Source of the DNA: Ectocarpus siliculosus
Taxonomy: Eukaryota; Sar; Phaeophyceae; Ectocarpales; Ectocarpaceae
Length of the DNA: 64,000 nucleotides
Direction of reading: 5' to 3'
Assembly: GCA_000310025.1 (NCBI GenBank)
Contig: FN649738.1
Coordinates: forward strand, 2,965,325-3,029,324
The notes below the pieces were generated by a model that worked only from the letters and a program-made list of their open reading frames with translations, was not told the DNA's origin and did not search any database. A program made the position numbers and the translations under genes. Every line of letters starts with the position of its first letter. Positions within the stretch are counted from its first letter, which is position 1. This document shows, piece after piece, positions 40,501 through 49,700 of the stretch.

Positions 40501-41154
40501 GCGCCTGAAACTGGCTCAAGAACGCGAGGTGAGCACCGGCTCCGTCGAAATAAAAGAGCTGTACCGCACGTTAGCTCTGAATCCGCCCCCACCTGTTCGT
40601 AGCAAGAGCAAACTCCACTTCGACCGGCTGACGCTCCCCGCCCCTCATGACTGTCCTGGGTCTCGGAATAGCACGGGGTAGTCTGGACAACCATTTCAGC
40701 GTTGTTGTTTTGGCGCGCGATTGTTGCTGGTGCTCTTCCCGCTCTACAATTCGCCCCAACCCAACAGTTGGCGCGCGAGCTGAGGCTTCAGAAGGAGGCC
40801 AAGAAGGAGCTGAAACGACGGATTCGTCGCCGCAAGGCCCGGGCGGCGGGCCTCAACCCTTCTCTGCTCCCCAGACTCAGGGTCAAAGCAACGGAGTTTG
40901 CAAGCAAGCGAGGCTTTTTCTTGTCACAACACCCGAATTTTCTCTCCGTTCGAATACCTCCCGGCATTGCGATGACCACGCGAAGACTAGTGGATGCCCT
41001 CCGGGGGCATGAGAGGGCGGCGGGTCGAAGGGACATTGATACTATTGGTGGTGACGGTAGGGGTAGAAGAAGTCCGAAGGGAGCGGCGAGAGACCGAAGC
41101 AGAAGTAGGACCAGAAGCCCGGCCAAGAAAAGGCATCGAAAACGCCTGAAATGA
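3653..41154 (+). CDS. Giant multi-exon gene: IQ-array, Tudor-like, WW and B-box zinc-finger protein
   Basis: I chained about 57 exons on the plus strand. Every junction has GT and AG ends and a matching codon phase, and the coding length is 12,213 bases (4,070 residues plus a TGA stop at 41152-41154). The start ATG at 3653 directly follows an in-frame TAA, so translation begins there unless an upstream exon exists. Order of parts: helical N-terminus and low-complexity region (residues 1-1270), IQ motifs (about 1400-1850, 2180-2350, 2800-2830, 3235-3285), tandem Tudor/Agenet-like modules (about 2450-2570), WW domain (about 3290-3325), five B-box-like fingers (about 3350-3890), basic SR-rich tail (3950-4070). 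IQ motifs bind calmodulin or related EF-hand light chains, WW binds proline-rich peptides, Tudor-like folds bind methylated ligands, and B-boxes bind zinc and proteins. I do not recognise a named family. A calmodulin-regulated scaffold is an inference. Splitting into two genes is possible but the unbroken phase argues against it. The exon lists are in the block entries. Confidence 0.8.
10450..19952 (+). other. Giant gene exons 7-21: first IQ-motif array
   Basis: Exons: 10450-10595, 10975-11056, 11355-11432, 12070-12197, 12606-12683, 13375-13540, 14143-14252, 14697-14840, 15696-15819, 16409-16506, 17444-17582, 18057-18179, 18418-18540, 18910-19073 and 19698-19952. IQ-like motifs (hydrophobic-Q-x3-R/K pattern) seen: AASAIRIQTQYRR (exon 10), AASIAIQTRWRMLPKR and VKRVQTHFRMWSDRR (exon 12), PPVIQRFVRGHLAR (13), VPFQTAWRGFAARRA and AAVLLQRAWYR (14), AAILIQSWWRIRT (16), ASWLIALCWLRSR (17), AAAKLQGAVRGQRVRR (18), AAVFVQRIVRGYIHR (19), LMAIRLQRSWR (20). 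They lie about 30-50 residues apart. IQ motifs bind calmodulin or myosin-light-chain-like proteins and stiffen into lever-like helices. No myosin motor precedes them. Exons 9-11 are short and the acceptor of exon 10 is the least certain. Confidence 0.78.
17301..17416 (+). repeat. CTGT and CT microsatellite next to a splice acceptor
   Basis: CTGT-type repeats at 17301-17353 run into an almost perfect CT tract of about 29 units at 17359-17416, followed by the acceptor AG just before exon 17 at 17444. The tract is in the right place and orientation to be the polypyrimidine tract of that intron. Confidence 0.9.
22352..22404 (+). repeat. 19-base minisatellite, three copies
   Basis: Three head-to-tail copies of a 19-base unit (CCAACCGCCGTCGCCCATG), the third partial, lie in the intron just before the acceptor of the exon at 22415. 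The copies are identical where they overlap, which suggests a recent expansion. Confidence 0.9.
23071..23117 (+). repeat. 10-base tandem repeat in an intron
   Basis: About five units of TGCTTCGCGG or TTCTTCGCGG stand in tandem within the intron between the exons ending at 22922 and starting at 23279. No function is evident. Confidence 0.9.
25885..28740 (+). other. Giant gene exons 31-36: two Tudor/Agenet-like modules
   Basis: Exons: 25885-25969, 26015-26069, 26810-27031, 27538-27681, 28117-28210 and 28655-28740. The joined protein holds two similar beta-rich blocks. The first has GWMRGEVFLVNP, then GTFGIRYLDTGEEIPDV. The second has GMKVEARYGGGLDYYPGVI, then YSVKYEDGDTEKVV. Both show the pattern of Tudor or Agenet folds: an entry strand with G-x-V or a bulky pair, an aromatic Y-x-V-x-Y strand, a D-G-D/E turn and a following V strand. 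Such modules bind methylated Lys or Arg or act as SH3-like protein binders. The intron between exons 31 and 32 is only 45 bases. Family assignment rests on pattern alone. Confidence 0.65.
26511..26632 (+). repeat. GA microsatellite with CA interruptions
   Basis: A long GA tract broken by short ACAC blocks fills about 120 bases of the intron between the exons ending at 26069 and starting at 26810. A reading frame passes through it, coding for Arg-Glu repeats. I treat it as intronic because only the acceptor at 26807-26809 keeps the phase of the flanking exons. Confidence 0.9.
29202..33346 (+). other. Giant gene exons 37-44: linker region with an IQ motif and alanine/glycine tracts
   Basis: Exons: 29202-29620, 30043-30217, 30701-30866, 31102-31301, 31499-31742, 32017-32165, 32509-32635 and 33085-33346. 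Exon 37 begins ordered (LAYARLLLPKIVDRAVVAS) and ends Gly/Arg-rich. Exon 39 has an IQ motif (AMRKVQAAWAGFMGRRAF). Exon 40 looks like a helical bundle piece (IEMWLLRAGVSPPDAHRV) and ends in poly-Gly. Exon 41 contains a GCG repeat coding for poly-Ala. Exons 42-44 are helical with no known motif. The start of exon 37 is the least certain junction. A second frame inside exon 37 is open as well, but it breaks the phase of the next exon. Confidence 0.7.
31543..31573 (+). repeat. GCG trinucleotide repeat coding for poly-alanine
   Basis: An almost pure run of GCG units lies inside exon 41 of the giant gene and codes for about ten alanines in the supported frame. Other frames would give poly-Arg or poly-Gly. 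Confidence 0.85.
33596..34857 (+). other. Giant gene exons 45-47: IQ motifs and a WW domain split by an intron
   Basis: Exons: 33596-33771, 34086-34283 and 34741-34857. The joined protein has AAKAIQVAFRGFRCRSSYRA across the exon 45/46 junction, a clear IQ motif, then ATMIQSAERRKRA. Next is a WW domain: SPWEQLWDDENGRLYFFF in exon 46, completed by DTGESYWDPPDEP in exon 47. The first W, the aromatic strand, the T-G turn, the second W and the closing P-P are all present. WW domains bind short proline-rich ligands. The acceptor of exon 46 follows a run of nine A, which is unusual, but phase and protein continuity support it. Confidence 0.82.
35156..39888 (+). other. Giant gene exons 48-55: five B-box-like zinc fingers
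   Basis: Exons: 35156-35296, 35796-35905, 36418-36936, 37386-37547, 37929-38082, 38332-38526, 39248-39496 and 39782-39888. Finger 1 is CMQCKTEKATRVCDQC, then YHLCFVCFAERHADTPEL. Finger 2 starts CSLCDRPASRRC, then after about 165 residues DDLLCGECWESVHKRG. Finger 3 is CVACRRSPAERKCNVC, NDLLCAPCF, GKKQRHSW. Finger 4 is CSECHRRVGDRRCESC, EVDLCDSCQAFTHA. Finger 5 is CDVCGKTPDVECEECG, then RDHERGNRRKHTK. The repeated Cx2C-x7/8-Cx2C-x4-Cx2C...H...H spacing is that of B-box fingers. Exon 54 also has a long Glu/Lys run. Its acceptor (39246-39247) is purine-rich and only moderately supported. The intron between exons 53 and 54 contains the N gap. Confidence 0.8.
38969..39132. other. Assembly gap of 100 N between two poly-C runs
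   Basis: Bases 38993-39092 are N. The left side ends in a run of about 18 C (38969-38986) and the right side begins with a run of about 25 C (39108-39132). The gap lies inside an intron of the giant gene, so it does not by itself interrupt coding sequence, but an exon could be hidden if the true gap is longer. Confidence 0.98.
40375..41154 (+). other. Giant gene exons 56-57: charged helix and basic SR-rich C-terminus
   Basis: Exons: 40375-40528 and 40768-41154. Exon 56 is a Lys/Glu/Arg-rich helix (for example RAKRKEKEEKERKERESR). Exon 57 starts with another basic helix and ends with RDRSRSRTRSPAKKRHRKR before the TGA at 41152-41154. The tail resembles SR-type and bipartite nuclear-localisation sequences, so a nuclear location is plausible. 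A small intron inside exon 57 cannot be excluded because part of the exon reads as less constrained sequence. Confidence 0.75.
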
Positions 41155-43741
41155 CCTTAAGCAGTGAATTCGTTCGTGGATACTGACCGGGTTGCCGCGG
41201 GAGCGACGAAGAGGGCTCGACATCAAACAATAGCTGTGACACCGACAACGTACCCGTTCCGCGAGCAGGACCTGATGCCCAGTCGAAGGGTGGCGTATGG
41301 CAAAGAGGTTTTCGGACTCTTAAGAATTGCTTTGGCTTGAGTATACGGGTTGAACATACGGCCGGTGGTTCGTTTGTTTTACTTTTGGGTTCAGGCTCGT
41401 TTTTCGTTGGTGTGTATCGTACTATTTGTCGTGCGTTCTGATAGTACTTTTTGGGTGTAGTCTTTGATAATCCCTTTGATTTGAGTTCCTATTCGCTTGA
41501 TTGGGCTCGACGGGCCAATGTTATGCCAGAACAAGCAAGACATCTGCAACCAGTTGTGCAAATGTGTGCACCAGTTCCTTTGCCGGCTGTGGCGTTGAAA
41601 TGCAGTGGCTTTCCACAACCGCACTTAAGACATTGGCATTGATGATTCGCCACATGAAAACCTAAACTACAGCTTGTGGTGCGAATCGGTTTGAAAATAT
41701 CCTTCCCCCAGATGCAAAAAACTATCGCCTGGGAGCTAAATCTTCTAGCAGAGGAGGGGGGCTGGGGAGGGGGAAAGCACATCCCGGCCAACTCCACACC
41801 TCGACGACTCCAGCTTGATCATGTTTTGGAGGGGGAGCTCAAAAGCACATTACGGTAGCTGGCGCGCCCTCCTCGGGTTCGTGCCGACGTTCAACCCAGA
41901 TCGAGAGAAATTAAATGGTTCCAGATGTTGCTCTCACACGTCCGTAGGCTACCCACCCTCCGAAAGTTATGAACGAGTGGGTGCTAATGCCTTGCAGGCA
42001 GTCCTTGCCTACGCGAGAGCACGTGCCTCGTGCAGTATGTGCATCTCACGTACTTCCGCCGAAGCATAGGATTTGAATGTAGTGGCACACTCCGTCCGTA
42101 TATGTAATTTTCTGTTGTATCCACGCTGGCCACTCCTTTCTCGCTTTCTATCGCGGCGGACAAGTGGTTTGGGGTACAATATGCATACGCATTGACTCTG
42201 TTTTATGCGCCTAGACGATCGATCACCTTCCTTACCCCAAATCTCTCCTCCCTCATCAGAAAAAAGTCGTGTGCTGCAAGGGTTGGTTTGGACACATTTT
42301 TTCGCACACCTGCCCCCTCTCTCTCTTTCTCCATATCTCTCTCGCCCGTGGCGGCGGGAGGGCACGGGGGAAAAGAAGAGAAGGGGATGGGATTCAGAAA
42401 CGTTTCGGGGCTACCCCCGGGGCTGTTGCAGAGAGGGCAGGTCTACGACACCACCCCCTACAGAGGGCGTCACTTACCAAAGAATATTGCATGACCGCCG
42501 AGCACGTATTTCGTATTTTGCCACGTTCTTTTGTCGGACAGGCATATATTCTACCCGGCTAACCCTGGGATTTTCTATTGTTTTCGTTTCAACAACGAGT
42601 GCCCCATGTTGGACCTTCATGTCTAGCGTATTTATCCGTTGCTCACGAGCCTACTAGTACTGCAATGCGGGTTTCCACTACCAATGTACGTTCCAACGGC
42701 AGCTTCATGCTGCGGGTGCCGCCATGGTCTTCCTCAAGTTGTGCACAGTAGCCATACTGCCGCGTTTGGCTCCGTTCCTACCCTAAAATAGCAATATAGA
42801 TTGGTGGATTCTTGGTCTACCTCCGGAGCTTACTTGATATGTTCAAAACCTAACGAATTCCTACCTGCCTATCTCTTAACTCAAGCAAAGAAGGAAAAAG
42901 TCAAAAGTGCCAAGACATAACGGGCAGAGACCCTCTGATATCCAGAAACTGACTGATTGTGTCTTCCCATGAAGGTAGAAAGTACATTGCTGCGTTCCAA
43001 CTCGAGATTCAAACGGCAGTACCGGTGGTTGTATCAGAGCGTGCACGACAGTCGAATGGATGTGGGATGAGCCTACATATAGAACTTGAGCAGTTGTGCT
43101 GTTGGTGAAATATTTATAGGCTTCAATGTGTACGTGGCGTACCCCACCCACCCGCCCTACTGGTCTAGGGGGAGACGATGAGCGGTCCAACTCCTGTGCG
43201 TGGCCCGTCTCCAAGACCCTTTATTCCATCCGCGGTGAATTCGACGCAGTTAAGGAATCAGGAGTCAGGACGTGAGCTAAGCGCCTACGTGGAAAGGATT
43301 CATGCGCCGCTGTTTGACAAAAGAGGGGTTTTATGTGCAAGTGTCATAAGGTTTTTTAGGTACGAGAGCGGGTGCCCGAAGCGTGTCATCATGTACGTAC
43401 CTACAGCTTACCTCTGTGTCGTTGTTGTTGTTGTTGTTGTTGTTGCCACCACTGTCACTTCTACTTCTTCTCTATTTGTTGGTTGCTGTCTTGTCGTCGT
43501 TTTCGTTGTTGTGTATTTTTTCCTGATAGAATCTCGAGAGAGTACCTATTTACGATAGATCTATGGGCATCGACCCTCGCTCGGTACCCCCATTCCCTCC
43601 CCTTCTGCCCAACCTTCACCCGTATCACTACAAATAGCCCACTTCACTTAAGAACTTAGTCTAGCGGTTAAGAAATTTTGAACCTCGAAAAATTCAGAAG
43701 CTAAGAACTTGAGCACCGGTTAAGAACCCCTACACTACAAC
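41155..43741. other. Convergent intergenic / 3'UTR region
   Basis: The giant plus-strand gene stops at 41154 and the minus-strand PP2C gene stops at 43742, so this stretch holds both 3' ends. I see no supported gene. It contains a TTG trinucleotide run at 43420-43446 and a few copies of the word GGTTAAGAA near 43660-43730. Several short reading frames are open but have neither splice context nor recognisable composition. Confidence 0.6.
43420..43446. repeat. TTG trinucleotide repeat
   Basis: About eight tandem TTG units lie in the convergent intergenic region, probably within the 3'UTR of the PP2C gene or just beyond it. Confidence 0.85.
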
Positions 43742-46700
43742 CTATATAGCGGCCATTTGTAGCCCACAAGAGGAACTAAGTACCCCAGCCTCGGCCGAAG
43801 CTAGAGGTTCTTTAGTGCGGGCGCTATCTGTACTACACATGCTTCCCCCCAGGCTGCTTTCTCCGTGACAGCTGCCCATGCTTCCCGTAGGCATATACAT
43901 ACTGCCAGCGCTGCCCCCTTGGCTGCTGGTTCGCCGGTTTCTTTTGAGGGAGGACTTGCGTGAGTGGCACTTCTTCTTCGACGCGGGAAGCTGGTTGAGG
44001 CAAATTACAACGCAGCTGCAGTTGTCGCCAGACGTTATGAGAGCCTGCGTTCGGTCGGTGGAGTCGGGCTAGGTTCGGTTAGGAGGAGAGGTTTGTTGGG
44101 ATGAGGTTGTATTGTGAGGCGGGTCGGTGATGCTACTTTCTGTTCTATGTTTATTTTGTCGCTAATGAGGACGAGGGGAGGCCTCTGTCTGTCAGGGAGG
44201 GGGAGGGGGCGCAAGAAACGAAGCCTGTGGGCAATGAAATGATTTTGCCCGACGAGCAAATAGTGCAACTCCCATCTGACATGTTCATATTTCTGGATGT
44301 ATCCAAATTCTTCGTTTTGGTATTGGTGGCGTGCCGCATATACTTGACGGTCACAGTCATCAAAGTGAGGAAGCACGTGTGGTGACAGGACTTTGGGTTG
44401 CGTTGTTGTTGTTTTGGCGCCGTGAAGAGCTTGGTACTTCATGCGCCAAGTGGATCGAAATGAATGTCGAAACACATCGCCAACGGAACCCGGCTCTGAC
44501 ACGAAACCCGTGTGTGGATACCCTGGCTCGACTCCAAACTGTCTTGGAGAGGGAGATACGAGCGCAGCGAACTTGCGCTGTGATATGTCCGGGTGTTCAT
44601 ATGCCCATGGGTATTTCGTTTTTCCGCAGACAACGTACCTTGTCGATGAGCTCAACAGCCGCTCGCTGCACGTCCCTGTGGGTGAGCAGCCTCCGGTGGA
44701 CGTAAGACACCGCTTCTTGGTTGCTCAGGACATCCCAGACGCCGTCGCAGGCCAGGATAAGGAAGCTGTCTGTCTCGGTCAGCTGGATGGAGTGCACCTC
44801 CGGCCGCGAAACGATTTGCTGCTCGTCCCACAGGCCGTCCCCTTCATGTGGGGGGTACACCTAGTATCCCGTGGTTTGCGTTGTTGTTCGGATACAGACG
44901 ATGCATGCAATACGGCAGTTCGGGAGGGGGGGGCGAAGTTTTTTTGCGCAGGGACGGTAAACGGGAGGCATTACTGCGGTGTTCGTTTCGCATCTGGAGT
45001 CTAGAGTAAGCCCGTAGGCCAAAACGCATTATTGTTCCTTTGCAGGAGAGGTTACAATTTCCCCATGATTTGACAATAACTTTTCAGAATTTTTCTAGGT
45101 GTCGAAGGTTGAGAAGTGGACGCTAAAAATCGGGAGGACGTGTGCTCATTTGTTTGCTTAGCTCAGTGTTTTGTTGAGAGTAGGCATTCCCTGAGACGAT
45201 GTCCGGTTTGTCGCCGAGCGACTCTCGCTTTGTGACGGGGCTGACTACACATTCCCCTCTCTCTCTTCCTCTCTCACTCTCTCTCTCTGCTTGTTAATTG
45301 TACACTTCATTTTGGGTGCTTTGCTTCACACGTGCTGACAGCTGGTTGCAGGTGGGGAGGAGGGAATCTTTGGCAAGGGTTTGGGCGCGAGGACGAAAAT
45401 CGGTGAAAAAACGACAATCGCAAGCGCAACCATCCAAGAGAACGTCACGATGTATTGATAAATACATGGCAAACCAGCCAATTACCCATGTACGACTCGA
45501 ACAACTCAAACAACGAGCAGCGAACTACGTGCAATCGGACAGAAGTGTCAACGCAAATCAGAAACCGCGGGGAAATCGGTACCTAGAGCAAGCTTCGCAG
45601 ATGAGTACATTAGTGTGTGCTACCTTGCAGTGGATATCGCCAAACGACCTAGACACGCCCAGGATCCCGTTGACCCGGCCGCGGGACACGAACCCTCCGG
45701 CAGCTTCCACGCGCGCTGCTTCGGACGGCACGGAAGGCGTGTGGTCCCGCGTGATCGCGACCGCACTGCCGCCCCTACAGAGCACCGCTCGGCAGTCTCC
45801 CACGTTTGCGACGTGCAGAAACACGGGCAGTTGCTGTTGGCGCTTGTTCAGAGAAGAATGACGAGAAGAGGAAGAAAGAGAGGAGGAAGAGCACTGTCTG
45901 AGGTGTGGTGGCTTCTGCTCTTGCAGCGGCGGCGGCACTTCGCCTGCCGTTGTCACGGGGGGCGCGGGGGGTCGGTGGACGATCGCCATCACCGCCACAG
46001 CCCCAGAAAACGTCTGTTCAGTCTTCTTCTGCTTCTTCAGCGAATTGGCAGCGAAAGTTGATTTTTCGACCACCTGAATTGGAAACCAGCGGAAGAGGGA
46101 AAACACGAATAGCGGTTAAAGTAGCACTCCTGGTTATTATTACGTGCGACATTTCTTGACCATGTTCCCGATACGAGGAAGTTTGTATCTGGTCTCCTAA
46201 GCTGCTGAAGCCGATTGGATCAAGGGTGAAACCGTATTGAACATCACATGCCAGACCCCGGTAACACTCCTCCTACCGTAGTTTCATGCAGAGAAACGGC
46301 GCGGGGAGGGTGGCCCCGGCTCCAAGACTCGTGAGCTAGAGACACTTAGCCAGCGACCAGAGAGAATGACTCACCTCCGGGCCCATCTGGCGCTTGCTGT
46401 CGCTGATCTCGAGGCACTCTTGATCCATCTCGAGACATCCGTCACATATAGCCTGGTGTTCCAAACCACCGTCCATCGAGTCCGGAGGTACGACAACGTC
46501 AGAAAAGTGTGTGGTCATGTGGGAGGGGTGATCCAAAAGCAATGTTTGTTGTTCTACGTACAGTTCCCATCTCCTTTTCGTGTCGTTGTTCCGGAAGTTC
46601 CGTCCTTTTTTCCATGCATTCTCATCTTACGTGCGTCAATCTGTTTTTGCTTGGGCTCCTGTGGCGGCAGGAGAACCTCGCCTGAAGGATCGCATAACGC

Positions 46701-49700
46701 CGGTGTTGAGAGATGCCACCAGGGATTTCCTCGAAAATCGTAGCGACGTGCTGGCTAAGTACCTACTGCGTTTCTCTCTAGGCTTGGGAAGCGAGGCAAG
46801 AGATATCTTTTTCGGACATCCTCCAGGATCAACACCAGGTCAATGCATGTGTTTTCACCATTCGTGCTGAGTTCGGTCGGGTAACAAGATTTGTGGTTTC
46901 CCTCGGGGAGGATCATCTCATGCAAGTCCTGGAATTGGTGAAGTCTCCTGCGGTGACTGGTTGTCCCACCCCGCACTTGTTTTGAGGCAAATTATGAGCT
47001 CGCATCGTGCCAACACTCATCCCAAACTTACTTATATGTTACCGAGACTTTCCTGCACATGCGGGAAAAGCAGTCATTGAGGTCGGCGATGAAAAGCTAC
47101 GCATGATCATACTAGATGGCGAGTCTACCGCTCTTGCTCCCGGCGCGGTGGAGAACCAAGGCCTACGGGAAACAGAAGCGACCTCCACAGCACCCATTGG
47201 TGATCATAACAATTGCTTCTTGTTTCTCTTCAGTACCTGTGGAATGTCCGACGGAAAGTTCGGGCTATTCAGTACCCGAAGGTGTAGGGCATCTTGGAGG
47301 CGCGTCGCCACGTCGGCTCCACCGTGACCTTATCGTGTGCGTTAATTTTGGCCGGGTTGTTTTAGTCAGCCATGCGTTCCGTCGTTTACAGAAGGAAACA
47401 AGCGCCATGTGCAACAGAGAGGACGTAGAAGAAAGGAATAGTCAGTCAAAGGCATCGATGGGGTCTCGATCTTCGCGCCCCTAGCGTACCGGGCATAGAA
47501 CATGGCGGGCGTCAGCCGATCCGACCGGCTTTGCACTCGGCGATAGGCGGTGTCATGTGTTTTTTTGGTGAAAGGCAAGAGGTCGCATGTGGTCAGGATG
47601 AAAAGCAGATTAGCAGAAGAGAAACACAAAAACGGTGGTGGCATTTTGTGCACTGTTTCTATTTTCTGTGTTTCGCCAGATTATTTCGCCAGGGCGTCCG
47701 GCCCTCTGCCCGACATAATTCCTTTTCCAGACAGCTTCTCGTATTCCTCAACGCCAATGCCTGTTTCCCCCGCGGAGTCGACCTCTAGTCCGGAGCCTGT
47801 TCTACCTCTTCGAAGCATTTATATACCATGGCATGCCTGGTCATGATGCTGTTGTTCTTGTTGCCCTACACGAAACAATGTTCCGTTTTTTCTGCTCAAC
47901 ACCTCTAACATCCGTACTCTGGCCCGATTGGACGCTGGCGCCTTCTGTAGTCACAAGCTAAAGTTGGTGAAACGTCGAATGGTCGTAAAATGACTCTGAA
48001 AATCACCACGAACGCGATAGTATCAAAGGGAGAAATAGGGCTCCAGGAAGTCAGATGTCGTAGGCAATACCTCCGGACAAAGGGCAACCCAACATATTAG
48101 AGCACGTCATTGGCACTCGACGCGCGGCACGCGAGGAAAGGAAAAATAAACAAGCATGGCGGACAAAGATCACCGACCGATGTACATGTAGATAAACAGT
48201 TCGTACCGCATACACAAGTTTTACAACGGTCGTAAACCGGCAACAATTCCGGGAAGAACACACTTGGTGCACTCTCACGAAGTGTCCATACGGCAAAACT
48301 GGAGTCATTCGTACAAAAATGTGCTGCTATGCTGCTATCTGTACGCCGGGTCTTGTGTGATCCCTTTCCCAGATGCGCTTTTTCCTTTCCCGAGTTTTCC
48401 ATTTACTAGAGAATGCTGAACCTAAACTAAATCGTAGTTACATGCCAAATACAGCAACCTCGAAAAGTGCGACACTGCTGCACATACGCACCGTCGAATA
48501 GGCCAAAGTATGAGGCGGCCTCCGGCGTTCCCGTTGGCGCCGTTGATGTTGCTTTGGTGGTTGCCGTTGCGGCAGTCTTTGTCAACGTCGCAGCTGTTCC
48601 AAGAGCAACAGCGGGCACCGTTCCTTTGGCCGCCGTCGCAGTGGCAGTTTGAGATCCGACTGCCGACCCAGACTCTGGACGTTGCTCTTCCGACGGCAAT
48701 TCGGGCGGGCTATTCGTGGTGCCGGCACCATTGCTGCCTCTGACAACGCTGAAGGCATCGGTCAGGCATGCCATTGTGTCTTCCATGCAGTAGCGCTTGC
48801 CTTGGTCCAGGGAAACGCCGAAGCGAACTCCCACGTCAAGGTTCACCTTGATTGGAGGTGGATTGGAGATTCAGACAAGAGAGCTTCTGCAGCCACCGGA
48901 GAAATGCAAACACTTCAACAATACCACGTCGAAGAGATCTTATCATTTTTTTTCCGCGCAAATGTCGTGGAACTCTGACACCCTGCCGTTATGGAGCAGT
49001 CCGGTTCAGTGACCACCACCATCCATCCCAGAATGGGTATTTTCCATTCTCTAGCGCCATACAGCTGCAACGCGTTCGCCCTTAGCACCGGGCCCGCGTA
49101 GTTCGAAATGTACCACGATCATCACGGGATGGAATTCATGGCCCATATGGAATGGCGATCCATGCCATGCTTAGATTGAACATGTTGTTCCAACCGACTT
49201 GTCCCGCGCACGTGCCCAAAATCTGCTGGTGTGGGCCTCTGCCGTGCCTCAGTTAGACACGAACCCCCGAAATCGTGCTACGAACGTGTCCCAGTCTACG
49301 GGCTTCAAAATGTGTTCTGGTGTCTGTAATATATCATTCCGGGGGGAAATCAACGCCCAAGAAACAACGATACGACTTGCACAAGGTCGTACGTTGTCGG
49401 TACTTCGAATTGCGTACCTGTCCCGCCCAGGCCCTGGCCTGCACGTGCCCCAGGAGTCTATTCTCGCCCCCCGAGGAGGACGCAGTCCTGGAGAGTTTTG
49501 AAAGTTTGGCGCCAGAGCCCGCGGTCAGCGCGAGGATTTCCTGGTGGTCAAGATCCCGTAGCTCCGGGTCTTCTCGCGCCACCCCCTGAGTAACATTTGA
49601 AGCCTTTCGTTGAGTTTCGAGAACAATCACGTCCGGATGGGATCAAAACACTACCGGCATAAGCCCTCAGGACCTGCTTCTTCCTGGGTACTGTTGCCAG

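Noticed and set aside
43178-43659. Plus-strand frames near the TTG repeat with poly-Val or poly-Cys
   Set aside because: These are translations of a trinucleotide repeat, with no exon signals.
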